From: Thinopyrum elongatum
Taxonomy: Eukaryota > Streptophyta > Magnoliopsida > Poales > Poaceae
Reading direction: 5' to 3'
Assembly (NCBI GenBank): GCA_011799875.1
Contig: CM022297.1
Coordinates: 441,241,292 to 441,305,291, forward strand
DNA: 64,000 bases
Shown piece after piece: positions 46,883 to 56,277 of this stretch (within the stretch, counting starts at the first letter, position 1; every line of letters begins with the position of its first letter). Under the pieces are notes generated by a model. The model had not been told where the DNA came from. It was given only the letters and a program-made list of their open reading frames with translations, and did no database searches. The position numbers and the translations under genes were made by a program.

Positions 46883-47748
46883 GAGTGAATTCCAGTTTTT
46901 ACCCCCTATTTTGACATTTTTACACTAATTACCCCATTTAGCAAGATTTCATCCGTTTTACCCCATTTATCAAAAGTTTTGCCACAATTTACCCTCTTTT
47001 AAATTTTGTGAACGTTCTGGCCAGCGGGTCCCAATTGTCAAGTCCAGCTGGCATGCCATATCGACGGGTTTTTCCTACATAATTTTCTCCTAGCTGAACC
47101 GGTCCTCAGAGCTTCTCCCCACTGGCCCAGCCCGATGGAGGTCGCTAGCGTCGCGTCCAACACACAACGCGCGAGTTGGCTGTGCGCCATGCTTGCCTCC
47201 AGTCACTTATTGCTTATGTTGCTCGGCCCATTCGATTGCATCGCCCGTGCAAGCTTCCGACCGCACGCACCCGTCAGACTTGCTCGAACCTAGGGTTAGG
47301 GATTGTCAGGCAGCGGTGGCGGCTACGCTGACAGCAGCAACAACGATAGCTAGTGTTGAGCAGTCGGCCGTGCAATTTCATGCCTCCAGCATGGTGCGAG
47401 CGATGCATGTCGTGAATATTGGAGGCCGGTATGGTGCGGCCCGACTCAGGGTGTTGTTCGTTGGTTGCGAGCGACCTTCTCTGGTGTGATCATATCGGGT
47501 CCGACCGGTTGGGAGAAGCTGTGAGGACCGGTCCAGCTAGGAGGAAATTAGGCAGGAAAAAGTTGTCAATGTGGCATGCAAATTGGACTTGATAATTGGG
47601 ACCCGCCGGTCAGAACATTCACAAAAATTTAAATAGGATAAATTATGGCAAAACATTTACTAAATGGGATAAAACGGATGAAATCTCGCTAAATAGGGTA
47701 ATTAGTGTCAAAAATATCAAAATAGGGGGTAAAAACCGTAATTCACTC
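46883..47748. mobile_element. Mutator-like element with ~235-bp inverted repeats
   Basis: The ends are inverted copies starting GAGTGAATTC, 46883-47116 and about 47513-47748. Flanked by TTATTTTCA (46874-46882) and TTATTTTAA (47749-47757), a 9-bp TSD with one mismatch. The ~390-bp GC-rich core (47117-47510) contains a 98-codon plus-strand frame (47193-47489) with no recognised domain. Long TIRs with 9-bp TSD point to the Mutator superfamily; the core could be captured host DNA. Confidence 0.85.
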
Positions 47749-47757
47749 TTATTTTAA

Positions 47758-49167
47758 ATATTTCAACGCCTGCCCAACGTACCTCTGTATTACCCAACCC
47801 TTTCAACATGCTGATTCTCATTTCCATTATTGAATTTTTTTCCTGTAACTTAAATTGACAAATACAGGACAATAAGTAAGGGATCCAACAACATGATAAC
47901 CAGAGATAGCAAGAAACAATATCATGACACGCGCAAAAGAACAGCCCGACTCGGGAATCCCAACACGGATATCGTTCCTGTATGTGTTTTTTTTCATGCT
48001 AACGGCCTTTGCGGCTTATTTATAGAACGAACATATGTAGATGGTGTCATGAAACAGTTTACTTAAGGACCATTTTATCTTTCGTTTGTATTTGCCAATG
48101 ATAAAAGCCCAAGCCCATCTCCTTCTTTCGTCGGCCAATGCAACCCAACAGTCGGGTCCATGGAAAGGCCACTAGGCACACCTCCAATGGCACACGACCA
48201 TGCCCAGCCTTTCAACGTTTTGGTCTAACCGGAGATTCCTACTTAGAACAACCAAGGAGACTCAGAACCATCCGGGCAGACCATAGAGTGCAAATAAAGG
48301 GCAAGTAAGGGCAACCGGAGCTCAGAAGGGACGGAAATCATGAATAACGCATTATTTGCCGACCAGGTCACCTCAACAGTAGATTCGATGGAAAAACGAA
48401 TGCACCCCCACGGTACATCACAATAACCATCGGAACCAGAAATTCCAACTCGGAACAAACGACGTGGTCCAAATGGCAGGCAACACATCTATTTTATGCC
48501 GTGGTTGCCATGTCGGCCCAAGTCTTTGACAACGAATATCTTTGCCGGCCAGGTCAACCCAACAGCCTAGTCGATAGAGAGGCTGACCCCAACCCCCATA
48601 TGCAACACCACTCGGAACAGCCGATGCAGCTCAGGACCATCCGGGTAAACCACAGAGTCCAAATACCGGGCAACTGAGGCCAACCGGAGCTCAGAAGTGA
48701 CACAACTTACGAATAACATTATTTGCCAACCAGGTCACCAATAGCAGAGTCGATAGAAAACACGACGACACCCCGATGGTACATCACCTGAACCATCGGA
48801 ACCAGGGATTCCATCTCGGAACAACCAACACAGCTCGGTGCCATCCGGGCACACCAGAGACTCCGAATACCAGGCAACACACATATTTTATGCGACGTTA
48901 GCCGTGTCGGCAAAAGTCATCTCCCTTGGATTCATTTGCTTTCCTAGATGTTTAAAGATTGGTTGCTTTATAAATTAACATCATAGTGCATTAGATAAAT
49001 AAGAATGCAAAAGGTAATGAACATAAAAAAGCATCGAACAGACTAATAAACATGGATAACTACCCCTGGATCATAGAAACTGTTTGTTCATAGTTGTCGC
49101 ACTTACACATGACATCCTTCTTAGCCACTGATCTTTATCGCAGATCAATCTGGGCCCGAGTCCTTTG
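47758..49167. repeat. Intergenic, with diverged tandem repeats at 48100-48920
   Basis: About three diverged copies (~300-370 bp) of a block containing 'ACCATCCGGGNANACCANAG', 'AACCGGAGCTCAGAAG', 'TTTGCCGACCAGGTCA' and 'ACCATCGGAACCAG'. Copies near 48260-48510 and 48640-48910 are the clearest; a shorter one is at 48540-48650. Reading frames inside are short and not conserved between copies. Nothing else identified. Confidence 0.55.
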
Positions 49168-49175
49168 CCTCGAGT
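49168..49175. repeat. TSD CCTCGAGT of hAT element, left
   Basis: Identical to 50385-50392 on the other side. Confidence 0.92.
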
Positions 49176-50384
49176 CAGGCCCGGCCCTGAGGGGGGGCAG
49201 GGGGGGCGGCCGCCCCGGGCCCCCGAAACTGAGGGGGGCCCTCCCAGGAGGGATCTGTGTACATAGGCCTGTTATACGGCGTAGATTGAAAAATGCGTAC
49301 AGAAGCTATAATGCTGGCCCAAGTTACTTGGTACAAACAGGCTAATAATGCACGACAAGGCCTTGCGATCGTGGATCGAGTCAGCAGCCTGCGACGCATC
49401 TGTTTTGACCTCACCCAAGCACACGCACGAGGTACGATCTGGGCGGCTGCCGCCGGATGCTTTGTTTGCCTATTCCCCTTGCCGGTCACGCCGCAACCTC
49501 GCCTTAATCGTCGTCTCCTCCTCGCTTTTAGGTGCCATGACCGCAAGAAACGGTTGAATCGGCCGGCGGACGGGCGATGCCCACCGCGCATACGGCCGCG
49601 AGAACTTCAGCCGAAGATGCCACATCACCGGTCTCTGCGCCGAGAGATTAGAAGCTGATTCTTGAGCAGGTATACCTATGCCCTAGAGATTTTGCCATTA
49701 TAATTAATAAAAACTATAAACAATAATCAATATTATGTTTTCATTGTTGAAACAGGGCGTTGATAATAGGTCCTGATTATAGGTACTATCATTAGTGATA
49801 GATACCATCGGGGTTTGTCATTTACGAGTTGAACATGAGAATAATTAAGACTTTATCGAGGTATTTTTGTTGCTTTGCTCTAATTTTCAATTCCTAAGGG
49901 CACGTCCAATGCACAGGTCTTTATACGATACTTGCGGGGAAATATGTAAAAATTACTCCCCCCGTAAAGAAATATAAGAGCATTTAGATCACTTAGTGAT
50001 CTAAACACTCTTATATTTCTTTATGGAGGGAGTAACAATTTTATGTACCTCCGCTGCTAATTGCAATATGCAGATGTTTCTCCAACTAAATTGATTGCAC
50101 AGATTTTGTTCGCTACAAGAGCAGATGCAAGCGCTCATAGAAAATAAGTGGTCCGTGATTTTCCGCATTAGTTATGCCTTTTTTGGAAGGCACTAGATTT
50201 GATAGCGCTTAAAATTCTACCTCCTCATCTGTAAAAAATTCTGAGATATGACATGGAAGATTTAATCTAATTAGGATAAAATGAAAGTGGGGAAAATGAC
50301 CACGAAATTGGTTGTGCAACATGCTCTAAGGGGCCCCGAGCCCAAGCTTCGCCCCGGGCCCCTAAAATCACAGGACCGGCCCTG
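49176..50384. mobile_element. Non-autonomous hAT element
   Basis: 1209 bp with 14-bp terminal inverted repeats, CAGGCCCGGCCCTG and (inverse) CAGGGCCGGTCCTG, and a perfect 8-bp TSD. The GC-rich ends carry runs such as GGGCCCC. No hAT transposase motif is visible; reading frames at 49293-49658 and 49175-49591 overlap each other on opposite strands and look non-coding. It carries a Stowaway MITE at 49956-50032. Confidence 0.9.
49956..50032. mobile_element. Stowaway MITE (Thalos-like)
   Basis: 77-bp near-perfect palindrome starting CTCCCCCCGTAAAGAAATAT and ending in the inverse GGAGGGAG, with TA target duplications (49954-49955, 50033-50034). It matches the common Triticeae Tc1/mariner-type MITE with 'TTAGATCACTTAGTGATCTAA' at its centre. 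Confidence 0.93.
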
Positions 50385-50392
50385 CCTCGAGT

Positions 50393-50810
50393 GCGTGGTG
50401 CTGGACTCATGTTTGACAAGTGGAGTCGTGAGGGGGTTGGTTGGTCGTCTTTGTTTACGTACGGCCAAGCCCGGATAGACATGGAAAAACACAATATCCA
50501 CCCAGCTGCAAGGGTCAAAACACGGGCAACGCTAACAAAAAGTGACAAACATGCTTACCCGGCATGTTGTCGATATGGGGCCTCGACGGCTATCTTCTTT
50601 GCTACCACGGTTTCGTTCGGCATGCATCGTTCCTGGTGGGAGTCTTGAACATGTGGCCCCGGATAGCCAGCGAGGAGTTCCCCCTAATAGTGCCTGAAAG
50701 CTAAATGAACTATTTGAAACACATATTTTATACTTATTTGCAAAATAAAATCATTCCATGATTGTGCTTTTTTTGCAGATAAATATAAATAGGTAGATTG
50801 TGTACTACAA
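50393..50810. other. Intergenic, no recognised content
   Basis: About 420 bp with only short frames and no repeats that I can identify. Confidence 0.5.
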
Positions 50811-51017
50811 CCATGATGTGTGGAATAGTTGGTGGCCACAATCACCAGGGTTCCGTTGACGACGAGGTGCCTACGGTGACTTCGTAAATTTCAAGATGAT
50901 ATGCCGGCTCAGTCTTCGGGGGGTTCTCATAGGGATAGGGTGTGCGTGTGTGCATTCATAGGGATGAGTGTATGCGCATGTATGTGAGTGCTTGCGTCTG
51001 TACCATGTTAAAAAAAA
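50811..51017 (+). mobile_element. 3' end of a non-LTR retroposon (LINE/SINE-like)
   Basis: Contains GATGATATGCCGGCTCAGTC, GTGTGCGTGTGTGCATTCAT and GAGTGTATGCGCATGTATGT and ends in poly(A) (51009-51017). I recall this as a frequent tail in grass non-LTR elements. No TSD found; 5' end uncertain. Confidence 0.45.
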
Positions 51018-51029
51018 AACTACGGGCGG

Positions 51030-51780
51030 ACCGTACTCCAGTTTTGCAACACGACCTTTGTTGCATTTTTTTAAGTGCAACATCAGCTCAGTTCCAGAGC
51101 GACCATGTTGTTTCGTGGGACCCGTGCATGTCTCTATCTCTTATTCCTTATCCAGTGGTAGGCTCTCTCTCTCGTTCACATGTTTTCACACAGTTGTCAT
51201 CTCCCATTTCTCTCTCATTTTCCATCCTGTGCTTCTCGACAGTCATGCATGCACCTGCCTCCCACCATCGCATCGTTAATGGTGCTTTCGTCGCCGTGCG
51301 TCGCTCCTGTTCACCCAACCTGCCGATGCTTGCACCTACTTCGGGCCACCCCCACCACACCTCCACCGTCTACCACCAGATCCGTGACACCCCGCCACCG
51401 GATCGTCTCACCCTGCAACGCCCCGCCGCCATGGCAGCACTGTGACCGGCTTCAGTCGCCGATGCTGTCGGCAACAACGGTGGCGTTTCTGCAACCTCAT
51501 CTTTGTTGCAGTTTTTTCTGCAACATCATCTATGTTGCAAAAGTTCCTCCCGCGACAACACATATGTTGTGAATGAAGATGAAAAAAAACTGCAACATCA
51601 TCTTTGTTGCAAAAATTTCTGCAACATAGCCCTCTATTGCAATGGTGAAGGCAACACTCGTTCGTTGGATGACGCCATATGCCAGCCAGATCTAATGGCT
51701 CGCGATCCAGCCGATCTTTAAAAAAAAATCAGCCGACGGACGCGTAGCACGCCCCATAAATAAAAGTATCCCTCATGCGC
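51030..51780. repeat. Degenerate 'TTGCAACATCATCTTTGTTGCA' repeats
   Basis: At least six imperfect copies of short hairpins combining GCAACATC and GTTGCA, within a GC-richer block with frames open on both strands. Motif style resembles the array at 62530-63660. Possibly both belong to one repeat family. Confidence 0.5.
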
Positions 51781-52118
51781 CAGGGAGAATTAGATGCTAG
51801 ATATTTTTTGAGGGAGAGGCCATCATGGCTAGCTTTATTAACTTAAACAATGATTACATCATTTGCCAGGACAGAAAGGATCCAGTCTGGAGGGTCATCA
51901 ACCTATTTAAAAGAAATGTATTCAAATAACTAACTATAGCTGCTAGTTATTATCATGAGCAATTTAAACATGGTCCCTCTTATCCCCTTTTTTTCACATG
52001 ATATAGTTAGTATCGCTTTATTGCAAAGTGGTGGAACACATTACATAACATGAACACCACAGTGGCGATACAATGAACATGCCTACACGGATCACCTCGA
52101 GAAGGAAGAAAAAAACCA
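51781..52118. other. 3' flank of Kunitz copy 1
   Basis: No ORF of note. The part at 52060-52118 (ACAATGAACATGCCTACACG...) resembles the 3' flank of the intact Kunitz copy (53860-53912), so it is the old 3' untranslated region, displaced by MITE H2. Confidence 0.5.
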
Positions 52119-52127
52119 CCTATATAG

Positions 52128-52538
52128 CGGTAATCCAATTCGGTGCCCAGGTGCAGATGCTCTCGCTCAGAAAAAAATTCAAAACAAATACTAGAAAAAT
52201 TCAAAAAAATCCAATTGTTTTTTGTGTGGTAGATAATTTGATGCGTGAGGTCCGCTCCAAATTTCAACTCAGTTGGACATTTGAGCAGCTCTCGGCAAAA
52301 AAGACAAATCGAATCAAAACAGTGTATGAATAGTAAACTTTTTTACAGACCCTGAATTTGTCTTTTTTCCCGAGAGCTGCTCAGATGTCCAAATGAGTTG
52401 AAATTTGAAGCGAACCTCACGCATCAAATTATCTACAACACAAAAAAAAATTGGATTTTTTTGAATTTTTCTGGTATTTGTTTTGATTTTTTTTTGAACG
52501 GGGGTGCAGATGAGCCCGGGAGCAGAAACTCCGCTTCC
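52128..52538. mobile_element. Mutator-type MITE H2 (foldback)
   Basis: 411 bp foldback of the H1/H3 family. The right end reads ...GAGCAGAAACTCCGCTTCC. The perfect 9-bp TSD CCTATATAG is at 52119-52127 and 52539-52547. The right TSD copy contains the stop codon of Kunitz copy 1 (TAG on the minus strand), so this MITE landed on the end of the coding sequence. Confidence 0.92.
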
Positions 52539-52539
52539 C

Positions 52540-53633
52540 CTATATAGTCCTTTTCCTAAACACAACCATAAAAGGTTTATCGCTTACAGTCAGCCATGTC
52601 TTATCCTTATAAACATGCAAACCTAGGTCTTTGCATGGCCCCTTGTCAACACATGAAACTATCTTATAGGAGTATCCCGAGAGATCCGTGACATGCCTCT
52701 CAACCCGGAACACCCCAAACGATCTTAGGCCCTCTTCACTGCCGGCGGCCACGTGTTTAGGCTCTCCTGACGACGACTCCAGCACCTGTCCGGTAAGGTG
52801 CCAATCTAGCACGTCAGAGCAAAAGCTTCTCAAGTCGTGGAACTCGATCCATATGTCACTCGACAAGCGGATCGGCTCACTGGCTAAAGCGTGTTCTGGT
52901 AGCGGCATGAATCGCAGGGGTGTGCCGAGGAGAGCCTTGCTGCGCTCCTCGACCACAAAATGTAGGCACCGTAGACCAGTTGGGACGGCTTTGAGGCCGC
53001 CACCGCTCGCAGGTTTAGCTGGGAGGATGTAGTAATTTGACGGGTGCAGCGATTCGGTGCCCAGGCTCATCTGCACCCGACCAGAAAAAAAATCAAAAAA
53101 AATACTAGAAAAATTCAAAATATTCCAAAAAAATATCCCACGATAGAAAATTTATTGCGTAAGGTTCACTCCAAATATTAGCTCATTTGGACATCTGAGT
53201 AACTCTCAGCAAAAAAGACAAATCGGGTCAAAACAGTACATGAACAGTAAACTGTTTTACAGACCCTGAATTTGTCTTTTTTGCCGAAAGTTTCTCAGTT
53301 GTCCAAATCATTTGAAAATTGGGTCGGATCTCACGCACCAAATTGTCTACCATGGGAAAAAAAAATTGAATTTTTTTGAATTTTTCTAATATTTGTTTTG
53401 AATTTTTGATTCAACACAGGTGCAGATGAGCCCGGACTCAGAAAAGGATTTTCGTAATTTGACTTGCTATTTAGCTCGTTGCCTTCTGTGTCATAGACCA
53501 GTTGGGTGGCGTTGTTGGCAGAGCAAGGCAGGGTGGCGATGGCGAGGAGATGGAGGAGGAGGAAGAACATATTCAAGGAGCACCTCTTTGGTAAGTTGCA
53601 AGTGCTAGTTTCTCTAGTTTGAGGCATCTCCAT
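52540..53633 (-). pseudogene. Kunitz-type inhibitor copy 1, split by MITE H3
   Basis: The N-terminal part (53633-53454) has MEMPQTRETST, then NMFFLLLHLLAIATLPCSA (signal peptide) and QLVYDTEGNEL (start of the beta-trefoil). The C-terminal part (53040-52540) resumes with NYYILPAKPASGGGL and runs to ...MVVFRKRTI and a stop. Between them is the 413-bp MITE H3 with its TSD, which adds stops. The four Cys expected in Kunitz inhibitors are present in the C-terminal part (LRCLHF, SFCSD, VSCVD, GPCKD). Closely similar to copy 2, so this is a recent tandem duplicate, inactivated by transposition. Confidence 0.9.
53041..53453. mobile_element. Mutator-type MITE H3 inside Kunitz copy 1
   Basis: 413-bp foldback related to H1 and H2, with inverted ends around GCCCAGGCTCATCTGCACC. 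The perfect 9-bp TSD GTAATTTGA (53032-53040 and 53454-53462) derives from the codons for Ser-Asn-Tyr of the Kunitz gene. Removing MITE and one TSD restores the reading frame. Confidence 0.93.
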
Positions 53634-53913
53634 GTAAGAATGATAGCACTAGCATCACAGGCAAGAAAAAAATGAGTAGGACACCGACATAGAAGAATGA
53701 ACAACAATCAACAGTTAGGACAGAGCGGTATGTCATCTAGTTCTTCAAATGAGCATCTTCAAAGCACCAAGTTTAATCTGCATAAGATCAGTATATGTTC
53801 TTCATACTGGATGCAGAATAGAGCACATTCTTGACTCGTGCCAGAAGCATTTCCTGTTGCAATACAATGAACTCACGCACAGATCAACACCAGAAACAAG
53901 CAAAATAAACATC

Positions 53914-54582
53914 TTATAACCTCTCTTTCCTAAAGACAACCATAAAAGGCTTATTGCTCACGGTCAGCCACGTCTTGTCCTTAGTAGCATGCAAACCTAG
54001 ATCTTTGCATGGCCCCTTGTCAACACATGAAACTATCTTATATCCCGAGAGACCTGTGCCATGCCTCTCAACCCGGAACACCCCAAACGATCTTAGGCCC
54101 TCTTCACTGCCAGCGGCCACGTGTTTAGGCTCTCCTGATGACGACTCCGGTACCTGATTGGTAAGGTGCCAATCTAGCCTTTCAGAGCAAAAACTATCAA
54201 AATCATGGAACTCGATCCAGATGTTGCTCGACAAGCGGATCGGCTCGCTGGCTGAAGCGTGTTCTGGTAGTGGCGTGAATCGCAGGGTGGTGCCCAGGAG
54301 AGCCTCGGTGCGCTCCTGGAACACGAAGTGCAGACACCGTAGGCCAGTAGGCATGGCTCTGAGACCCCCGCCGCTCGAACGTTTAGCAGGGAGGATGTAG
54401 TAATTTTGCTTGCTAGTTAGCACGTTGCCCTCCGTGTCATAGACTAGTTGGGTGGCGTCGTTGGCAGAGCAAGGGAGGGTGGTGATGGCGAGGAGCTGGA
54501 GGAGGAGAAGGAAGAGCATATTCAAGGAGGAACTCTTTGGTAAACAGCAAATGCTAGTTTCCCTAGTTGGAGCCTTCTCCAT
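53914..54582 (-). CDS. Kunitz-type (STI family) protease/amylase inhibitor, intact
   Basis: 222 codons from ATG at 54582. Residues 22-40 (MLFLLLLQLLAITTLPCSA) form a signal peptide; the mature part starts near Asn41 and has the Kunitz signature (QLVYDTEGNVL, then NYYILPA), the 'GGGL' turn, the Trp of 'LDWHL' and 'FRVER'. The four conserved Cys (LRCLHF, SFCSE, VSCVD, GPCKD) would form two disulfides. Length fits secreted Kunitz proteins such as the cereal alpha-amylase/subtilisin inhibitors. The target is unknown because the reactive loop cannot be judged by eye. The start is uncertain: ATG 54519 would give a standard 201-residue pre-protein. Codons 54588-54520 (FKMEKAP...PKSSSLNM) resemble TFIIF beta exon 2 and follow a splice acceptor (TGCCAG), so the exon may be spliced to 55208. 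Likely role: defence or seed-protein protection. Confidence 0.85.
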   Translation of the reverse strand: MEKAPTRETSICCLPKSSSLNMLFLLLLQLLAITTLPCSANDATQLVYDTEGNVLTSKQNYYILPAKRSSGGGLRAMPTGLRCLHFVFQERTEALLGTTLRFTPLPEHASASEPIRLSSNIWIEFHDFDSFCSERLDWHLTNQVPESSSGEPKHVAAGSEEGLRSFGVFRVERHGTGLSGYKIVSCVDKGPCKDLGLHATKDKTWLTVSNKPFMVVFRKERL

Positions 54583-55207
54583 CTTGAACTGGCATCCCAA
54601 ATAAGATGATGTAAGAACGATAAGCACCACAAGCACGAAATGAATGATACTGGCATAGAAATAGAATGAACAAAAATGAACAGTCAGGACAGAGCAGTAT
54701 GCCATCCAATTCTTCAAATGAGCATCTTCAATGCACTAAAAGTTCAATAATATTTGTACTATGCTCTTCATAGTGTATGCAGAATACATCAATTACGTAA
54801 TTAACTCGTGCAAAAACATTTTCACTTGAACGAAATTCACCCACCCACTCAATCAATTCTAGCATCAAAGATATGATCTGCGCATCCACTTCTTCAGCTA
54901 CTATTAAGAAATTATACTGCAGTTCAACCAGTCTTCCTCGAGCTTGTTCCTAGCCTAGCCTGTGGACTCGAGCAAATCCCCGAATCATATATTAGGAGGG
55001 TTGTTGTTCATGAGCACAATTGTCTCTAGCCCTAGTTTATTCCTATCAAGCAGTATGCCATCCAGTTAATCATCAGCTAACTACCACACAGCTCCCGTAG
55101 TAAAGCATCGGTTCTGCAGTTCAATCAAGGCGACTCGACTGAACAAATCCGCACACCAATCAAAAGAGAGGGGAACATCAGAGTGCTGGGCGGGGCGGGG
55201 TCCTTGC
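54583..55207 (-). other. Probable intron between TFIIF-beta exon 1 and the Kunitz exon
   Basis: About 619 bp with no ORF, bounded (minus strand) by CAG|GCAAGG at 55208/55207, a GC-type donor, and TGCCAG|TTCAAG at 54589/54588. Both sides are in phase 0. If spliced, the transcript joins the two coding pieces in one frame. The segment at 54600-54850 also recurs upstream of Kunitz copy 1 (53640-53860), marking the extent of the tandem duplication. Confidence 0.5.
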
Positions 55208-55399
55208 CTGGAGGGAGGGCTCGGCGGAGCTGAGGGGGTCGAGGGACAGCACGACCTTGGCGACGGCCGGGTTAGGGTTAGCTTCGCTGGAGGAGGCGGA
55301 GGCGCCCTGCCAGGCCTGGGAGACGACGGTGGAGCGCTTCATGAGCCACACGGAGCGGTCCGCCCGCGCCGTCTCCAGGTACTTCGCCTCGTCGCCTAT
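55208..55399 (-). pseudogene. TFIIF beta subunit (RAP30-like), exon 1 only, start codon lost
   Basis: 64 codons on the minus strand, GDEAKYLETARADRSVWLMK then STVVSQAWQGAS and NPAVAKVVLSLDPLSSAEPS, ending LQ at the exon border. This is the N-terminus of the plant general transcription factor TFIIF small subunit as I recognise it. The codon in the Met position is ATA, and the next upstream in-frame triplet of note is a TAG, so normal initiation is lost; the first in-frame ATG is codon 20. The later exons of TFIIF beta (central and winged-helix parts) are not found to the left; the next coding exon there is the Kunitz gene. The 5' flank (55400-55650) may be the old TFIIF promoter. Confidence 0.75.
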
Positions 55400-55883
55400 C
55401 CCGCCGGCCGGCCAGCCGCCGCGGGTGGTCTCGCGATTTGGGGGGTGTCGGGAGGTGGTTCGGCGGCGCTAGGGTGACCGGGAGGAGCGGCGCGTGATCT
55501 AACGAGGCGGAGGACGGGAAGAGACTAGTATAGACTGGCACGTGCGGATAGCGTGAACGCGACACGATCACACGAGCAGGAGCAGAGCAGAGTGAGGTCT
55601 TATCGAAAGAAATGAAATGAAATGAAAAAGGAAGTTTTTCTTTTGTGACACCAAGAAGAGAGACCACTTTGTAGACCTGACACGCCAGGTTTATTGATCA
55701 GGCAACCATTTTTTTTTTAAATCACATCGGCTCCCAACCAAGCAATTTCTTCCTGGTTCACGCTGGCGAGGAGGGTGTTGCCGGTGCAAGGGTTGGGGGT
55801 TGAGCACCATCGCCGGAGAGAAAAACCTTTTCCCCTTGAGGTTGGAAAGATGGTCGGGCAAATAGCACGACTAGAGCGAAAGT
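55400..55883. other. Putative TFIIF-beta promoter region and unassigned DNA
   Basis: GC-rich to about 55500, then mixed; poly-T at 55710-55720. No element ends or conserved ORF seen. Confidence 0.35.
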
Positions 55884-56035
55884 GCTTTTCTGCTCCCGAG
55901 TTCAAATGAGCTCGGTGAACAGTAAAATCAAAAAATCCCTATTTTTTTTAGGAGAAACATTGACAAAAATTCTAAGAGCGTGCAAAAAATTGTCATGAAA
56001 TCACATTCCTGTAAGGCGTGGCAAAAAAGAACAAA
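55884..56035. mobile_element. Half of an H1-like MITE (fragment)
   Basis: CTGCTCCCGAGTTCAAATGAGCTCGGTGAACAGTA and a following AT-rich piece with GGCAAAAAAGAACAAATTCTG resemble one arm of H1-H3. The second arm and TSD are missing. Confidence 0.5.
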
Positions 56036-56277
56036 TTCTGCGTCCCGACTAGAGGGTATTGATTGTTGGGTCAGGGCAGAGGAAGAGAAAGATGACAAAG
56101 GATGACCAGAAGAAATAGTGGAAAATGTGAGTCGTTGGATTCGAATCAACTGAACCTTGAGAAGCAAGCAGTTAGGTGCTCACAAAGACCATTTTTATGT
56201 CTTGAGGTCTGAAAATCTTCTACGGAAGGTCATGGCCACATAGAGCCTTACTTCGGTACATCCCCCTCACATCATTT

